Source of the DNA: Candidatus Nitrosocaldaceae archaeon
Lineage (GTDB): Archaea; Thermoproteota; Nitrososphaeria; Nitrososphaerales; Nitrosocaldaceae
Reading direction: 5' to 3'
Assembly (NCBI GenBank): GCA_026002835.1
Contig: BPGC01000007.1
Span: 20,989 to 84,988 of the forward strand
Length of the DNA stretch: 64,000 bases
Below the pieces are notes generated by a model, which saw only the letters and a program-made list of their open reading frames with translations, was not told the origin of the DNA and did not search any database. The number at the start of each line of letters is the position of its first letter. Within the stretch, counting starts at the first letter, position 1. Both the position numbers and the translations under genes were made by a program. Shown piece after piece: positions 46,358 through 55,526 of the stretch.

Positions 46358-48952
46358 TTAATTAAAAAGAGATTCATAGTCTATTACCATTAACAGTACT
46401 CCTGCGTTATCAAATACTTGGACTCTATGTGCATCGCCGTCTGCAACCCATATTCTATTGTCATCATCAACAAAAATTCCTCTCATATTAAGAAAAGAAC
46501 CTTCGTTTATACCGCCTGAACCAAATTCCAATAATAGATTGCCGTTAGAATCGAACTTCTTTATCTTATTTTCATTACTAACACCAGCATATATGTTATA
46601 ATATGAATCTACGTATACTCCTTTAACCAAGGTTAGATTATTTATCTGCATTATTACATTCCCATTCATATCGTACTTTGTTATTCTATCTAATGAAAAC
46701 TCTGCTGCGTATATATTGCCATCATTATCTACTGCTATCTGATATGGTGTAATAGATTCTATATTATTTATTAGGTTCCCATTGGTATCAGTAATCTTTA
46801 TTCTATCATTCTTTGTATCTGCAATATATAGAATATTGTTAAATGATACCAAACCTCTAGGTTGGTTTAGATCTGTTGTTCCAGAACCAAAACTTCCAAA
46901 ACTCCTTAGAAAATTACCATTTTTATCGAATACTTGTATTCTAGCATTATAATTATCTGCTACATAGATCTCATCATCAACTATAGTTATTCCTCTAGGT
47001 CCTCTGAACTCTCCTTGTAAAACGCCAAAACCTCCAAACTCGTCTATAAACTCACCTGTAGAAGCATTTATGATTATTACTTTGTGTCTATGCCCGTCGC
47101 TTATATACGCTAACCCATTATCAACATATACAAAATATGGTTCTATATATGAGTCAACAAACTTGAATTCTCTAACATACTCACCGTTATTATTGTGTAT
47201 GGATACTCTATCATTAGTTAAATCATATACATATATCATTCCATTATTATCTACAAACACACCGCTTGGATTACCAAACTCTCCAGGATCAGAACCTAAA
47301 CTTCCAAAACTCCTTAGAAAATTACCATTTTTATCGAATACTTGTATTCTAGCATTATATGTATCAGCTACATATATGTTGTCTGCATCGTCTACTGCTA
47401 CTCCTCTAGGTTTATTGAGTTTACCATTTGTGTCTCCAAAACCACCTATACTCTTGATAAAATTACCGTTATTATCAAAGATCTCTACTCTGTTATTTCC
47501 AGTATTTGCTACTATTACCCTACCTTGAGAGTCTACAACCACATCAAAAGGTAACCTTAAGAACCCTTCAGAAAAACCAGGAGAACCTATAGTTTTTATT
47601 AAAGAACCATTCTCATCCAGTACAAAGATCTTATGCTCTAATTTAGATGTTACGTATATATTGTTATTACTGTCTACATCAATGCCAGAAAGATTGGGAT
47701 AGTTTTGTGTAGCATTAAATTGTGCTAAGAGTGCAAGTTGACCTGTATTGAATAACTTTATTATTTTATTATCTACTGTGAATATTATGTTATTATATTT
47801 ATCTATAGCGATACCTCCTATAGCTAAATAAGTTGTTGGTGTGTTATATTCGTCTAATAAAGTTCCATTTATATCAAAACGTTTGATCAAATTATCGAAG
47901 TTTAATAGTAACCTATTAGAAGAATCTATGACAATATCAAAGGCATGAAATGCTACTATATCACCTAAACCGTTTAGTATGTCAAAATTTTTAGTTAAAC
48001 CAAAATGTTTAGTTACTCTGCCAATAGAATTTATCTCTATGATATATTCTCCATTACTAGGTTGCGTGAATACATATCCATTTGATGATACACTCAGCTT
48101 ATATGTTCCAGGTTTTACTTTAAACGAGAAAAACCCACTAGCATTACTATATGTTGAATCTATGAGTTCATCATCTTTATATAGGAATACTTGCCAATTA
48201 CTTAGTAAAGATTCACCAACATTCCTTGCACCATTACTATTTGTGTCATTATAAATATAACCTTGGATATCAGCTAGTTTTACAACTCCAAATAATAATT
48301 GGTGATTGCTACCATTAATTGTTATATTTATATTGTTTGTGGTAGTAAAATCATATCCATTATTCTCTAATACTTTGATGCTATATCCACCTGGATAGAG
48401 ATTTGTGAATTTGGTAGGGTTGCCAGACAAGGTATTGTTTATTGTAGTACCATTATTTAGAGTACCAGTAAGTTGAAATGTCCATGCAATAAAACTTTCG
48501 TTAGAATCCTTGATACCATTTTGATTTTTATCAGCAAATGCTATTGCCTTTATCTGTCCTAACTTTACTATACCAAAGTTTATAGTATTTGAGGATGAGT
48601 TTATTATTACATTTACACTCTTTGGCGTTGTATTACCCCAATTATTTACTGTATGTATTGTAACTTGATAATTACCATCTGGGACAAAAAACGAATAATA
48701 TCCCATTGCATTTGACCTAGTTGTAAGTGTTATACTACTACCATTTACTGCATTACCTGACAAAGTTATAGACCAGTCAAATTTACCTACTTCAGAAGCA
48801 TCCATTATACCATTCAGGTTATTATCTATAAATATATAGCCAGATATATTTCCTGCAGATTCAGCAGTAATTATCATATTGACATTAGAGATAATTAGTA
48901 ATATGCTTAACATACTCGCTTGGAACTTGATTGAAAGTTTTTTGTACATCAT
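46358..48952 (-). CDS. Large secreted protein with SdrD-B-like repeats and an NHL beta-propeller
   Basis: About 864 residues from MMYKKLSIKF at 48952; a longer ORF to 49048 runs into an IS relic, so I reject it. A signal peptide comes first, then three SdrD B-like modules, each with a D.N.NG..D/..ES pattern and a Gly-turn (IFIDNNLNGIMDASE, FADKNQNGIKDSNE, YNDTNSNGARNVGE), which usually bind calcium. From about residue 290 on are ten or more NHL repeats (GVAVDDADNIYVADTYNARI, VQVFDNAG). It is an extracellular, probably adhesive surface protein. No C-terminal anchor is visible. Confidence 0.82.
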   Translation of the reverse strand: MMYKKLSIKFQASMLSILLIISNVNMIITAESAGNISGYIFIDNNLNGIMDASEVGKFDWSITLSGNAVNGSSITLTTRSNAMGYYSFFVPDGNYQVTIHTVNNWGNTTPKSVNVIINSSSNTINFGIVKLGQIKAIAFADKNQNGIKDSNESFIAWTFQLTGTLNNGTTINNTLSGNPTKFTNLYPGGYSIKVLENNGYDFTTTNNINITINGSNHQLLFGVVKLADIQGYIYNDTNSNGARNVGESLLSNWQVFLYKDDELIDSTYSNASGFFSFKVKPGTYKLSVSSNGYVFTQPSNGEYIIEINSIGRVTKHFGLTKNFDILNGLGDIVAFHAFDIVIDSSNRLLLNFDNLIKRFDINGTLLDEYNTPTTYLAIGGIAIDKYNNIIFTVDNKIIKLFNTGQLALLAQFNATQNYPNLSGIDVDSNNNIYVTSKLEHKIFVLDENGSLIKTIGSPGFSEGFLRLPFDVVVDSQGRVIVANTGNNRVEIFDNNGNFIKSIGGFGDTNGKLNKPRGVAVDDADNIYVADTYNARIQVFDKNGNFLRSFGSLGSDPGEFGNPSGVFVDNNGMIYVYDLTNDRVSIHNNNGEYVREFKFVDSYIEPYFVYVDNGLAYISDGHRHKVIIINASTGEFIDEFGGFGVLQGEFRGPRGITIVDDEIYVADNYNARIQVFDKNGNFLRSFGSFGSGTTDLNQPRGLVSFNNILYIADTKNDRIKITDTNGNLINNIESITPYQIAVDNDGNIYAAEFSLDRITKYDMNGNVIMQINNLTLVKGVYVDSYYNIYAGVSNENKIKKFDSNGNLLLEFGSGGINEGSFLNMRGIFVDDDNRIWVADGDAHRVQVFDNAGVLLMVIDYESLFN
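46890..46951. repeat. 62-bp exact direct repeat in the NHL gene, copy 1
   Basis: Identical to 47298-47359. It encodes part of an NHL blade (ARIQVFDKNGNFLRSFGS) in the same frame. The blades are otherwise diverged, so perfect identity points to recent duplication or gene conversion. Confidence 0.85.
47298..47359. repeat. 62-bp exact direct repeat in the NHL gene, copy 2
   Basis: Second copy of the 62-base unit at 46890-46951, about 408 bases away. Recombination between them would delete a whole number of codons (136) and thus some propeller blades without breaking the frame. Confidence 0.85.
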
Positions 48953-49006
48953 TATTATTCTTACTGTAAAGCATAAAAATGTTGTGTAACTATTATTACA
49001 TATCTT

Positions 49007-49923
49007 GCTTTGTGGACTAACCGATATCTTTATTGATCCTAACAACAAATAATAATGATATTAGCATATAATATAGATGAGAGATTAATAAAAAGGGGAG
49101 AGATATTATTATCATTAGATTTTGTTAATAATTATGAGCAAGAGTTAGAAGAGATGAATAAAGATTATACCAGATAACTAATAGCTATGCACAATTCTTA
49201 GCAATAATAAGATATATGTTAGATATATCAGATAATAGAAGGTTTTAGCATTAAATATATTAATACCAGAACTTAAACTAGTAGACTATTCAGAGATAAG
49301 GAAGAGGCTCATGAAGATCGATTATAAGAAGTTAGATATAAAGAATGATAATATAAGCATATCATTAGACTCATCTCTAAAGTTCATAAATCATATATGC
49401 TAGAAAGCATGGTATAAAGAAGCATTACATAAAGATACATTTTGCTATTAATGTTAAAACTAAATAGATATGAGGATTACTAATGATGATATTCATGAAA
49501 GCAGCATTAGATATGTTAAAGGATAATAATATAGATAAGATATATGCTGATGGAGCTTATGATAATATAGCATTATACAAGTTATTAGAGGATAATGGTA
49601 TAGAGGCTATTATTAAACCTAGAATGAATGCTAGAGATGATAGTATTAGTAATATTAGGAATGAGAATGTTAGATGTATTAAGCAATTAGGATATAAAGA
49701 ATGGTCTAAGTATATGGTAAGAGATGGATAGTAGAATCAGTATTCTCTACATTTAAGAGATTATTTAATGAGTATTGTTTATCTAATAGTATGAATGGTA
49801 TAGTTAAAGAGTTAAGAGCAAAGGTATGGATATACAATATGTTAGTTAGGATGGTATAAAAGAGAAAGTATAGATAATGAGATATTGTAATGATAATAAT
49901 ATGTTATAATTGATCCACAAAGC
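49007..49923 (+). mobile_element. Decayed IS5-like element (917 bp) with GCTTTGTGG ends
   Basis: The ends read GCTTTGTGGACTAACC and, on the other strand, GCTTTGTGGATCAATT. Inside are pieces of a DDE transposase related to the intact one at 53385-54254: LIKRGEILLSLDFVNNYEQE near 49090, then frameshifts and stops, DKIYADGAYDNIALYKLLED near 49530 (second Asp), and ESVFSTFKRLFNEY near 49740 (catalytic Glu). A sister relic on the minus strand spans 51651-53074. It provides the family ends shared by the MITE at 28610. Confidence 0.75.
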
Positions 49924-50272
49924 AAATCTTATTAGTTTAAATAATATTTTAATGTAATTATTATAATATATGTTTTTATAATGTAATATATGTACGAGTA
50001 AGCATTTAAGATATACATGAATGGTCAAGGGTTTTTATTATATTACTTGTTCTGGTAATATTTTCAATTCATATTGCAAATATTACCAGAACATTAGACT
50101 AAAATAGAAAGTAGCTAAGAATATAGAGATGCGTATTATTACTAGTCATATATACAAACATATTCATATTAAATATTATATCTTCCATAGTTAGTAACAA
50201 AATAAATATGTAATACAAAGTACATATTATGCATGTCATAAATTTTATATAATAGTATTTATCATAAGATAT
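49924..50272. other. AT-rich intergenic stretch with one strong hairpin
   Basis: 349 bases between the IS relic and the anchored surface protein. Apart from the 16-bp inverted repeat at 50048-50093, I see no gene or RNA. Confidence 0.45.
50048..50093. repeat. Perfect 16-bp inverted repeat
   Basis: TGTTCTGGTAATATTT (50048-50063) and AAATATTACCAGAACA (50078-50093) are exact reverse complements around a 14-base loop. It is far from any stop codon, so a simple terminator is unlikely. It may be an operator, a noncoding RNA hairpin or a mobile-element relic. Confidence 0.75.
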
Positions 50273-50746
50273 ATGCTATACAGAACAATAATTGGTATTA
50301 CGATACTAGCAACAATGTTGATGACAATAATACCTAAGTCATATGCGGTAGATCCTTTAGAATTAAGTGCCACTTCAATACCATTAGGTAGTACTATCGA
50401 TATAACATTTAATAATATTTACGGAAATGATTTACCTATAGTAGCAATAGTAGTACACGAGCCTGATGGTGATGTATGCAGGCATATAGAGAATAATGTT
50501 ATGGATGGTGTTTCATTTACACTAACATATCCAACTAACTTTAGTCCAGATGTTGGTTCTGTTGATTGTGACACGGATGATATAGGTGAGTATGAAGTAA
50601 AGTCTTTAGCTGGTAATATTAACGCACCTCCACTTAAATTCGTCACTAGTTTCTTTGCACTACCAGAATCTCCAATAGGCGCTATAATAATAGTAGGCTC
50701 TTCTATTGCAATAATAAGCAGTTACACATTACTACGAAAGAAATAA
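50273..50746 (+). CDS. Small surface protein with C-terminal membrane anchor
   Basis: 157 residues. The signal peptide (cleavage plausible after KSYA) is followed by a beta-sandwich-like ectodomain with two Cys (GDVCRHIEN, GSVDCDTDD) and then ALPESPIGAIIIVGSSIAII and a short basic tail (LLRKK). The Pro-Glu-Ser motif before the final helix resembles the PEF/PEFG-type anchors of Nitrososphaerota surface proteins. No function beyond surface display can be given. Confidence 0.65.
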   Translation: MLYRTIIGITILATMLMTIIPKSYAVDPLELSATSIPLGSTIDITFNNIYGNDLPIVAIVVHEPDGDVCRHIENNVMDGVSFTLTYPTNFSPDVGSVDCDTDDIGEYEVKSLAGNINAPPLKFVTSFFALPESPIGAIIIVGSSIAIISSYTLLRKK

Positions 50747-50781
50747 TAAACCTTTTTATCCTTTTTATATATTTATATTTT

Positions 50782-51650
50782 GGTGATTGGTTAATAATAC
50801 CCATCTATATAATAACAGTATATGAAACTAATAGAACTAGCAAAGATAAACGATGAGAAGAAGGCAGAGGAGTGGTTAAGGGATAAGGGTATACTTAAGA
50901 GGTTTGATAGATGCATATACTGTAATAATGAGCATATAGGCAGAGTTAAGGATAACTGCTATAGATGCTATAGATGCAAGAAGGAATGGAGTGTAGAGAT
51001 AGCATACTATATGGATTAAGGATACAATTCACAAAGTTCATAGGAGCATTAAAGCTATTTGAGTTAGAGATACCAGTATTAAAGGCTAGTAAAGAACTAG
51101 GATTAGCATATCGTACTACATATAAGATATATACTATAATTAGGGAGAAGATCTATAACTATTCTATAAAGGATGATATATTAAAATGAGAAGTAGAGGC
51201 TGATGAAGCATACTTTGGAGGTAAAAGAAAAGGAAAGAGAGGTAGAGGTTCATATAATAAGATACCAGTATTTGGTATATTAGAGAGGAATGGTAAAGTA
51301 AAGGTTGAGATAGTTAATGATGTTAGTGCTGAAACACTATTAAGAGAAACTATTAAGAAGGTAAAGAGAGGATCAATAATATATACTGATAAATACAAAG
51401 GTTATGATACTCTAGTATTATATGGTTTTAAACATGAGAGGATAGATAAGAGTATAAGATTTGCTAATGGTATACATTAATGGCATAGAATTATCAATAT
51501 GCTAAAGAGAGATTATTAAGATATCATAGCATTAGTAAAGAGTTATTCCCATACTATCTTAAAGAGTTAGAGTTCAGATATAATAATAGAGGTAATGTAT
51601 TCGATAAGATAATAGAGGTAATTAGAAGTAGGTAATAATGACTAATCACC
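50782..51650 (+). pseudogene. Decayed IS1595-family element, plus strand
   Basis: 869 bp bounded by GGTGATTGGTTAATAATACC and ACTAATCACC. The transposase is related to the intact copies but has a frameshift near 50990 (after KKEWSVE), a stop at 51187-51189 just before EVEADEAYFGG, and further breaks after 51470. The order of pieces is otherwise complete, from MKLIELAKINDEKKAEEWL to YLKELEFRYNNRGN. It represents an older, diverged subfamily that matches the relic at 53075-54858 better than the intact copies. Confidence 0.8.
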
Positions 51651-51828
51651 TAATTATTAATGCTCTGTAGGTTAATTATTAACATATCATCGTATACTAA
51701 ATCATACCTGTAGCCATATTATTATCATGAATATCATCATTGCTAATCTCTTTAGTATTGATATTAATAGCAAAATGTATCTTTATGTAATGCTTCTTTA
51801 TACCATGCTTTCTAGCATATATGATTTA

Positions 51829-52710
51829 GGCGATTCCTCATTTATAGCCACTAACCATGATCTCAATCATCTTATCAAATACATTATCCCTATTATTATA
51901 CCTAAACTCTAACTCTTTAAGATAGTATGGAAATAACTCTTTACTAACACCATGATATCTTAACAATCTCTCTTTAGCATAACTCCAGAACCCTTCTATA
52001 CCATTAATATACACTCTACCATTAGCAAACCTTATACTCTTATCTATCCTCTCATGCTTGAATCCATATAATACTAGAGTATCATATCCCTTGTATTTAT
52101 CAGTATATATTATGCTTCCTCTCTTAACTTTTTTAATAGTCTCTCTTAATATTGTTTCAGCTTTTACATCTTTAACTATCTCTACCTTTACTTTACCATT
52201 CCTTTCTAGTATACCAAATACTGGTATCTTATTGTTACTACCTCTACCCCTCTTACCTTTACTCTTACCTCCAAAGTATGCTTCATCAGCTTCTACTTCC
52301 CCTTGTAATATATCATCTCTTGAGCAATAATCATATATCTTCTCCCTAATTAATTGGTATATCTTATGTGTAGTAGTGTATGATAATCCTAATTCTTTAC
52401 TAGCCTTTAATACTGGTATCTCTAACTCAAATAGCTTCAATGCCATTATAAATTTTGTAAATGATATCCTTAATCCATATAATATACTATCTTTCCTTAT
52501 ACTCCATTCATATTTGCAATTATAACATTTATACTTCTTACCCCTAACTCTATAGATTCTATTATTGTTACACCTTATACATCTATCATACCTCTTTAAC
52601 AAGCCTTTATCCTTTAACCATTCCTCCGCTTCTTTTTCATCATTTATCTTTGCTAACTTTATTAGCTCCATATCATATTATATGTTAGTGTCTAATATTA
52701 AGCAATCGCC
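51829..52710. mobile_element. IS1595-family insertion sequence, copy B (882 bp, intact)
   Basis: Same length and ends as copy A at 3646-4527. The 8-bp target duplication ATGATTTA is perfect (51821-51828 and 52711-52718). It inserted into the IS5-like relic. Two intact copies with separate perfect duplications show recent, repeated transposition. Confidence 0.93.
51838..52671 (-). CDS. IS1595-family transposase
   Basis: 277 residues, about four substitutions from the copy at 3655-4488. The zinc ribbon (CIRC, CYNC) and the DDE core (VEADEAYFGG, YTDKYKGYD, NGIEGFWSYAKERL) are intact, so it should be functional. Its extra Ala in place of Ile before the first catalytic Asp is shared with the old relics, so this copy keeps the ancestral residue. 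Confidence 0.92.
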   Translation of the reverse strand: MELIKLAKINDEKEAEEWLKDKGLLKRYDRCIRCNNNRIYRVRGKKYKCYNCKYEWSIRKDSILYGLRISFTKFIMALKLFELEIPVLKASKELGLSYTTTHKIYQLIREKIYDYCSRDDILQGEVEADEAYFGGKSKGKRGRGSNNKIPVFGILERNGKVKVEIVKDVKAETILRETIKKVKRGSIIYTDKYKGYDTLVLYGFKHERIDKSIRFANGRVYINGIEGFWSYAKERLLRYHGVSKELFPYYLKELEFRYNNRDNVFDKMIEIMVSGYK

Positions 52711-53340
52711 ATGATTTATGAACTTTAGAGCCAGATTAGTCTAATGATATTATCAATGGTTCATTATTATCATTCTTTATATCTAACTTCTTATAATCGA
52801 TCTTCATGAGCCTCTTCCTTATCTCTGAATAGTCTACTGGTTTAAGTTCTGGTATTAATATATTTAATGCTAAAACCTTCTATTATCTGATATATCTAAC
52901 ATATATCTTATTAATGCTAGGAATTGTGCATAATTATTAGTAATCTTATATGGTCTTCCTAATTCATTAGTGCTAGCTCTTGCTCATAATTATCAACAAA
53001 ATCTAATGATAATAATATCTCTCCCCTTTTTATTAATCTCTCATCTATATTATATGCTAATATCATTTTATTTAGGTGATTAGTCATTATTACCTACTTC
53101 TAATTACCTCTATTATCTTATCGAATACATTACCTCTATTATTATATCTGAACTCTAACTCTTTAAGATAGTATGGGAATAACTCTTTACTAATGCTATG
53201 ATATCTTAATAATCTCTCTTTAGCATATTGATAATTCTATGCCATTAATGTATACCATTAGCAAATCTTATACTCTTATCTATCCTCTCATGTTTAAAAC
53301 CATATAATACTAGAGTATCATAACCTTTGTATTTATCAGT

Positions 53341-54324
53341 GCTGTGTTGAATAACTCATTAACAGAGTACATATCATATATCTCTTAACCATATCCATTA
53401 CTCATAGATATAAACAAGTTATATGCACTTGCTTTAACCATCAACTCTTTAACCATATTATCCCATCTTACTGATTTAATATACTCTCCAAACATTCTCT
53501 TAAATGATGAGAATACAGATTCTGCTATCCATCTCTTACCATAATCATGCTTATGCTTCCATCTAGTATAATCACTCAATTGATCTAATACATGCATATC
53601 CCTTATACTATTATTGATTATAGAATTACTTCTTACTCTAATTACTGGTTCTATACCTTTATCTGTTAGATAATTAAAGTTATCATTACTATCATATGCT
53701 CCATCAACTATAACCTTATCTATTTTAGCATCTATATTATCTATAAGGTCTTTAAACTTCTTATTATCATGAACATCTTCTCTAGTTATCTCTAATGCTA
53801 TTATCTTCTTATTTTTGATATCAACAGCTATATGCATCTTTATAAAGCCTCTTCTTACCTTCCATTTCTTATTCATCCATTCTCCTCTATTAGCTACTTT
53901 AATACCAGAAGAATCTACTACTATAATAATAGGTTCATTTGTATTGATATTATTATCCATCTTAACATTTAATCTATTAACTCTCCATGCTATGCTAGTA
54001 TAATCTGGAACCTTAATGTTAGTATAATTGCTTAATGCTCTAATGAAACCTTCTAACTGTCTATATGGTAATAGATATGCATGTATTATTGCTAGTAATG
54101 ATATGAATGAGTTAGGATATTGATAAGGTTTGCCTTCTTTACCTTTATTCATCTCTTCTAATTCCTTATCCCAATTATTAATGAAATCTAATGATAATAA
54201 TATCTCTCCTCTTCTTACTAATGCTTCATTATACGATTTCCAATCTCTAGGCATATCATCTTAATTATAATGGTGATCAATATCTTTTATGTTGCTAGTG
54301 ATCTATCAGTTATTCGACACACTA
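53341..54324. mobile_element. Intact IS5-like insertion sequence (984 bp)
   Basis: Ends GCTGTGTTGAATAACTC and, on the other strand, TAGTGTGTCGAATAACTGA share a 12-13-bp core inverted repeat. The flanks carry ATTTATCAGT on both sides (53331-53340 and 54325-54334), so I infer a 10-bp duplication. It encodes one DDE transposase and lies in an older IS1595 relic. The 10-bp duplication matches that of the MITE at 28610. Confidence 0.85.
53385..54254 (-). CDS. IS5-like DDE transposase
   Basis: 289 residues. N-terminal DNA-binding region (PYRQLEGFIRALSNY, then PDYTSIAWRVNRL, the typical IS5 helix-turn-helix). Catalytic core: IIIVVDSSGIKVANRG (first Asp), KVIVDGAYDSNDNFNYL (second Asp) and KRWIAESVFSSFKRMFGE (Glu in the Y..R.E..F..K pattern). 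Full-length with all three acidic residues, so probably active. Confidence 0.9.
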   Translation of the reverse strand: MPRDWKSYNEALVRRGEILLSLDFINNWDKELEEMNKGKEGKPYQYPNSFISLLAIIHAYLLPYRQLEGFIRALSNYTNIKVPDYTSIAWRVNRLNVKMDNNINTNEPIIIVVDSSGIKVANRGEWMNKKWKVRRGFIKMHIAVDIKNKKIIALEITREDVHDNKKFKDLIDNIDAKIDKVIVDGAYDSNDNFNYLTDKGIEPVIRVRSNSIINNSIRDMHVLDQLSDYTRWKHKHDYGKRWIAESVFSSFKRMFGEYIKSVRWDNMVKELMVKASAYNLFISMSNGYG

Positions 54325-54858
54325 ATTTATCAGTATATATTATTGATCCTCTCTTTACCTTCTTAATAGTTTCTCTTAATAGTGTTTCAGCACTAACATC
54401 ATTAACTATCTCAACCTTTACTTTACCATTCCTCTCTAATATACCAAATACTGGTATCTTATCTATTTATACTTGTAATATATCATCTTTTGAGCAATAA
54501 TCATATATTTTGCTCCTAATTAATTGGTATATCTTATGTGTAGTATGATAATTGTAACTCTTTACTAGCCTTTAGTACTGGTATCTCTAAAATAACTTTA
54601 ATATTGCTATGAATTTACTCAACGATATCCTTAATCCATACAATATACTATTCTAATACTCCATTCCTTCTTACATCTATGGCATCTATAGTAATTCCTT
54701 CTAAATCTGCCTATATGCTCATTATTACAATATATGCATCTATCAAACCTTTTAAGTATACCTTAACCATTCCTCTGCCTTTTTCTCATCATTTATCTTT
54801 TAATTCTATTAGATTCATGTATTGTTATTGGATAGGTGGTATATATTAAGCAATCGCC

Positions 54859-55202
54859 AATGATATGTTATAATGCATATAGATTGATTATCTTATTGAT
54901 AGCAATCATTAAGAGATTGATGGTTTCTAGAGCCATGAATTACAAAGATATGAAGATATTCATTGTAGTTATTACTGTCAAAGGTTAAAGGCATTAGAGA
55001 TTTGGACCAAAATACTAATATTTCCTCCGATCCGACCATACACCAGTGGAACCATACTCAACTATCTTATTAGTTCTTATATTAATATCTCTACCTCATA
55101 TGCGTATAGCAACTCTTCTGCATTCATGTTTGCTATCTTATAATATACACAAGAAGAGTATGTGGTTGACACACCATTAACATTTTCTCATTGCTACCCA
55201 AA
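54859..55202. other. Intergenic stretch with conserved noncoding element copy 2
   Basis: 344 bases between the IS relic and the 55203 gene. The segment 54976-55054 matches 43016-43091. I see no protein gene. Confidence 0.45.
54976..55054. repeat. Conserved noncoding element, copy 2
   Basis: Same orientation as copy 1 at 43016-43091. Shared blocks include ATTAGAGATTTG, ACCAAAA, ACTAA and a final GAACCA. Copy 2 has lost most of the pairing possible in copy 1. The two copies bracket the surface-protein and IS region (about 12 kb). Confidence 0.45.
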
Positions 55203-55466
55203 TTACTTCATTTCAGTTAAAGGATATATATCATATTCTGCAAGATTATAAACAGGCATGCCAGCTATAAGATTCTCCAATTCCTCATTAGATAAAACAT
55301 TAAATATCCAAGCACCCCCATGCTTACCTACTATATGGTAATTAGCCTCTAACTTACCTTGTTCTTTTAACTTCTTTGCATAGTCCTTAAGAGCAAATAT
55401 TATATCTATAAGATCTGGAGTAATTTTTATAGTTCTAATGAATGACCATATAACTAGGAATTTCAT
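55203..55466 (-). CDS. DUF3303/muconolactone-isomerase-like ferredoxin-fold protein
   Basis: 87 residues with a single dimeric alpha-beta barrel pattern: MKFLVIWSFIRT strand, long amphipathic helix, LEANYHIVGKHGGAWIFNV strands, then SNEELENLIAGMPVYNLAEY and a final DIYPL strand. HGGAWIFNV and the ELE..L...P segment are typical of muconolactone isomerase-like/DUF3303 proteins. Substrate unknown. It is divergent from the hydrogenase operon and shares a palindromic promoter with it. Confidence 0.65.
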   Translation of the reverse strand: MKFLVIWSFIRTIKITPDLIDIIFALKDYAKKLKEQGKLEANYHIVGKHGGAWIFNVLSNEELENLIAGMPVYNLAEYDIYPLTEMK

Positions 55467-55487
55467 AGATTACAAGTATCTACCTTT

Positions 55488-55506
55488 CTATTTAAACTTT
55501 AAATAG
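55488..55506. promoter_or_regulatory. Palindromic divergent promoter of the hydrogenase operon and 55466 gene
   Basis: CTATTTAAACTTTAAATAG is a perfect 19-bp palindrome centred on one C. Each half is a TATA-like box about 20-25 bases from a start codon (55466 to the left, 55527 to the right). It may be two back-to-back promoters for leaderless mRNAs, and possibly also an operator. Confidence 0.65.
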
Positions 55507-55526
55507 AATATATAGGAATATACTAT

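Larger units (their letters stand above)
51651..53074 (-). pseudogene. Decayed IS5-like transposase relic, split by IS1595 copy B
   Basis: The pieces 51651-51828 and 52719-53074 are the reverse complement of parts of the 49007-49923 relic (for instance the bases encoding ERLIKRGEILLSLDFVDNYE near 53030 are almost identical). The C-terminal third is missing or unrecognisable. The relic lies exactly between two inverted IS1595 relics and was later hit by the intact IS1595 copy at 51829. Confidence 0.7.
53075..54858 (-). pseudogene. Decayed IS1595-family element, split by an intact IS5-like element
   Basis: The pieces 53075-53340 and 54335-54858 form one minus-strand IS1595 relic bounded by GGTGATTAGTCATTATT and AAGCAATCGCC. 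Transposase fragments include the C-terminal YLKELEFRYNN near 53150 and YTDKYKGYDTL, which spans the junction. Several frameshifts and small deletions exist (around 53240, 54460 and 54560). The intact IS at 53341-54324 interrupts it, leaving a 10-bp target duplication. Confidence 0.8.

Noticed and set aside
48953..49048. Longer N-terminus of the NHL protein
   Set aside because: It runs into the terminal repeat of an IS relic and precedes a good signal peptide starting at 48952.
49846..50028. 60-residue minus-strand ORF at the end of the IS relic
   Set aside because: Composition is that of AT-rich noncoding DNA, and it overlaps the relic end.
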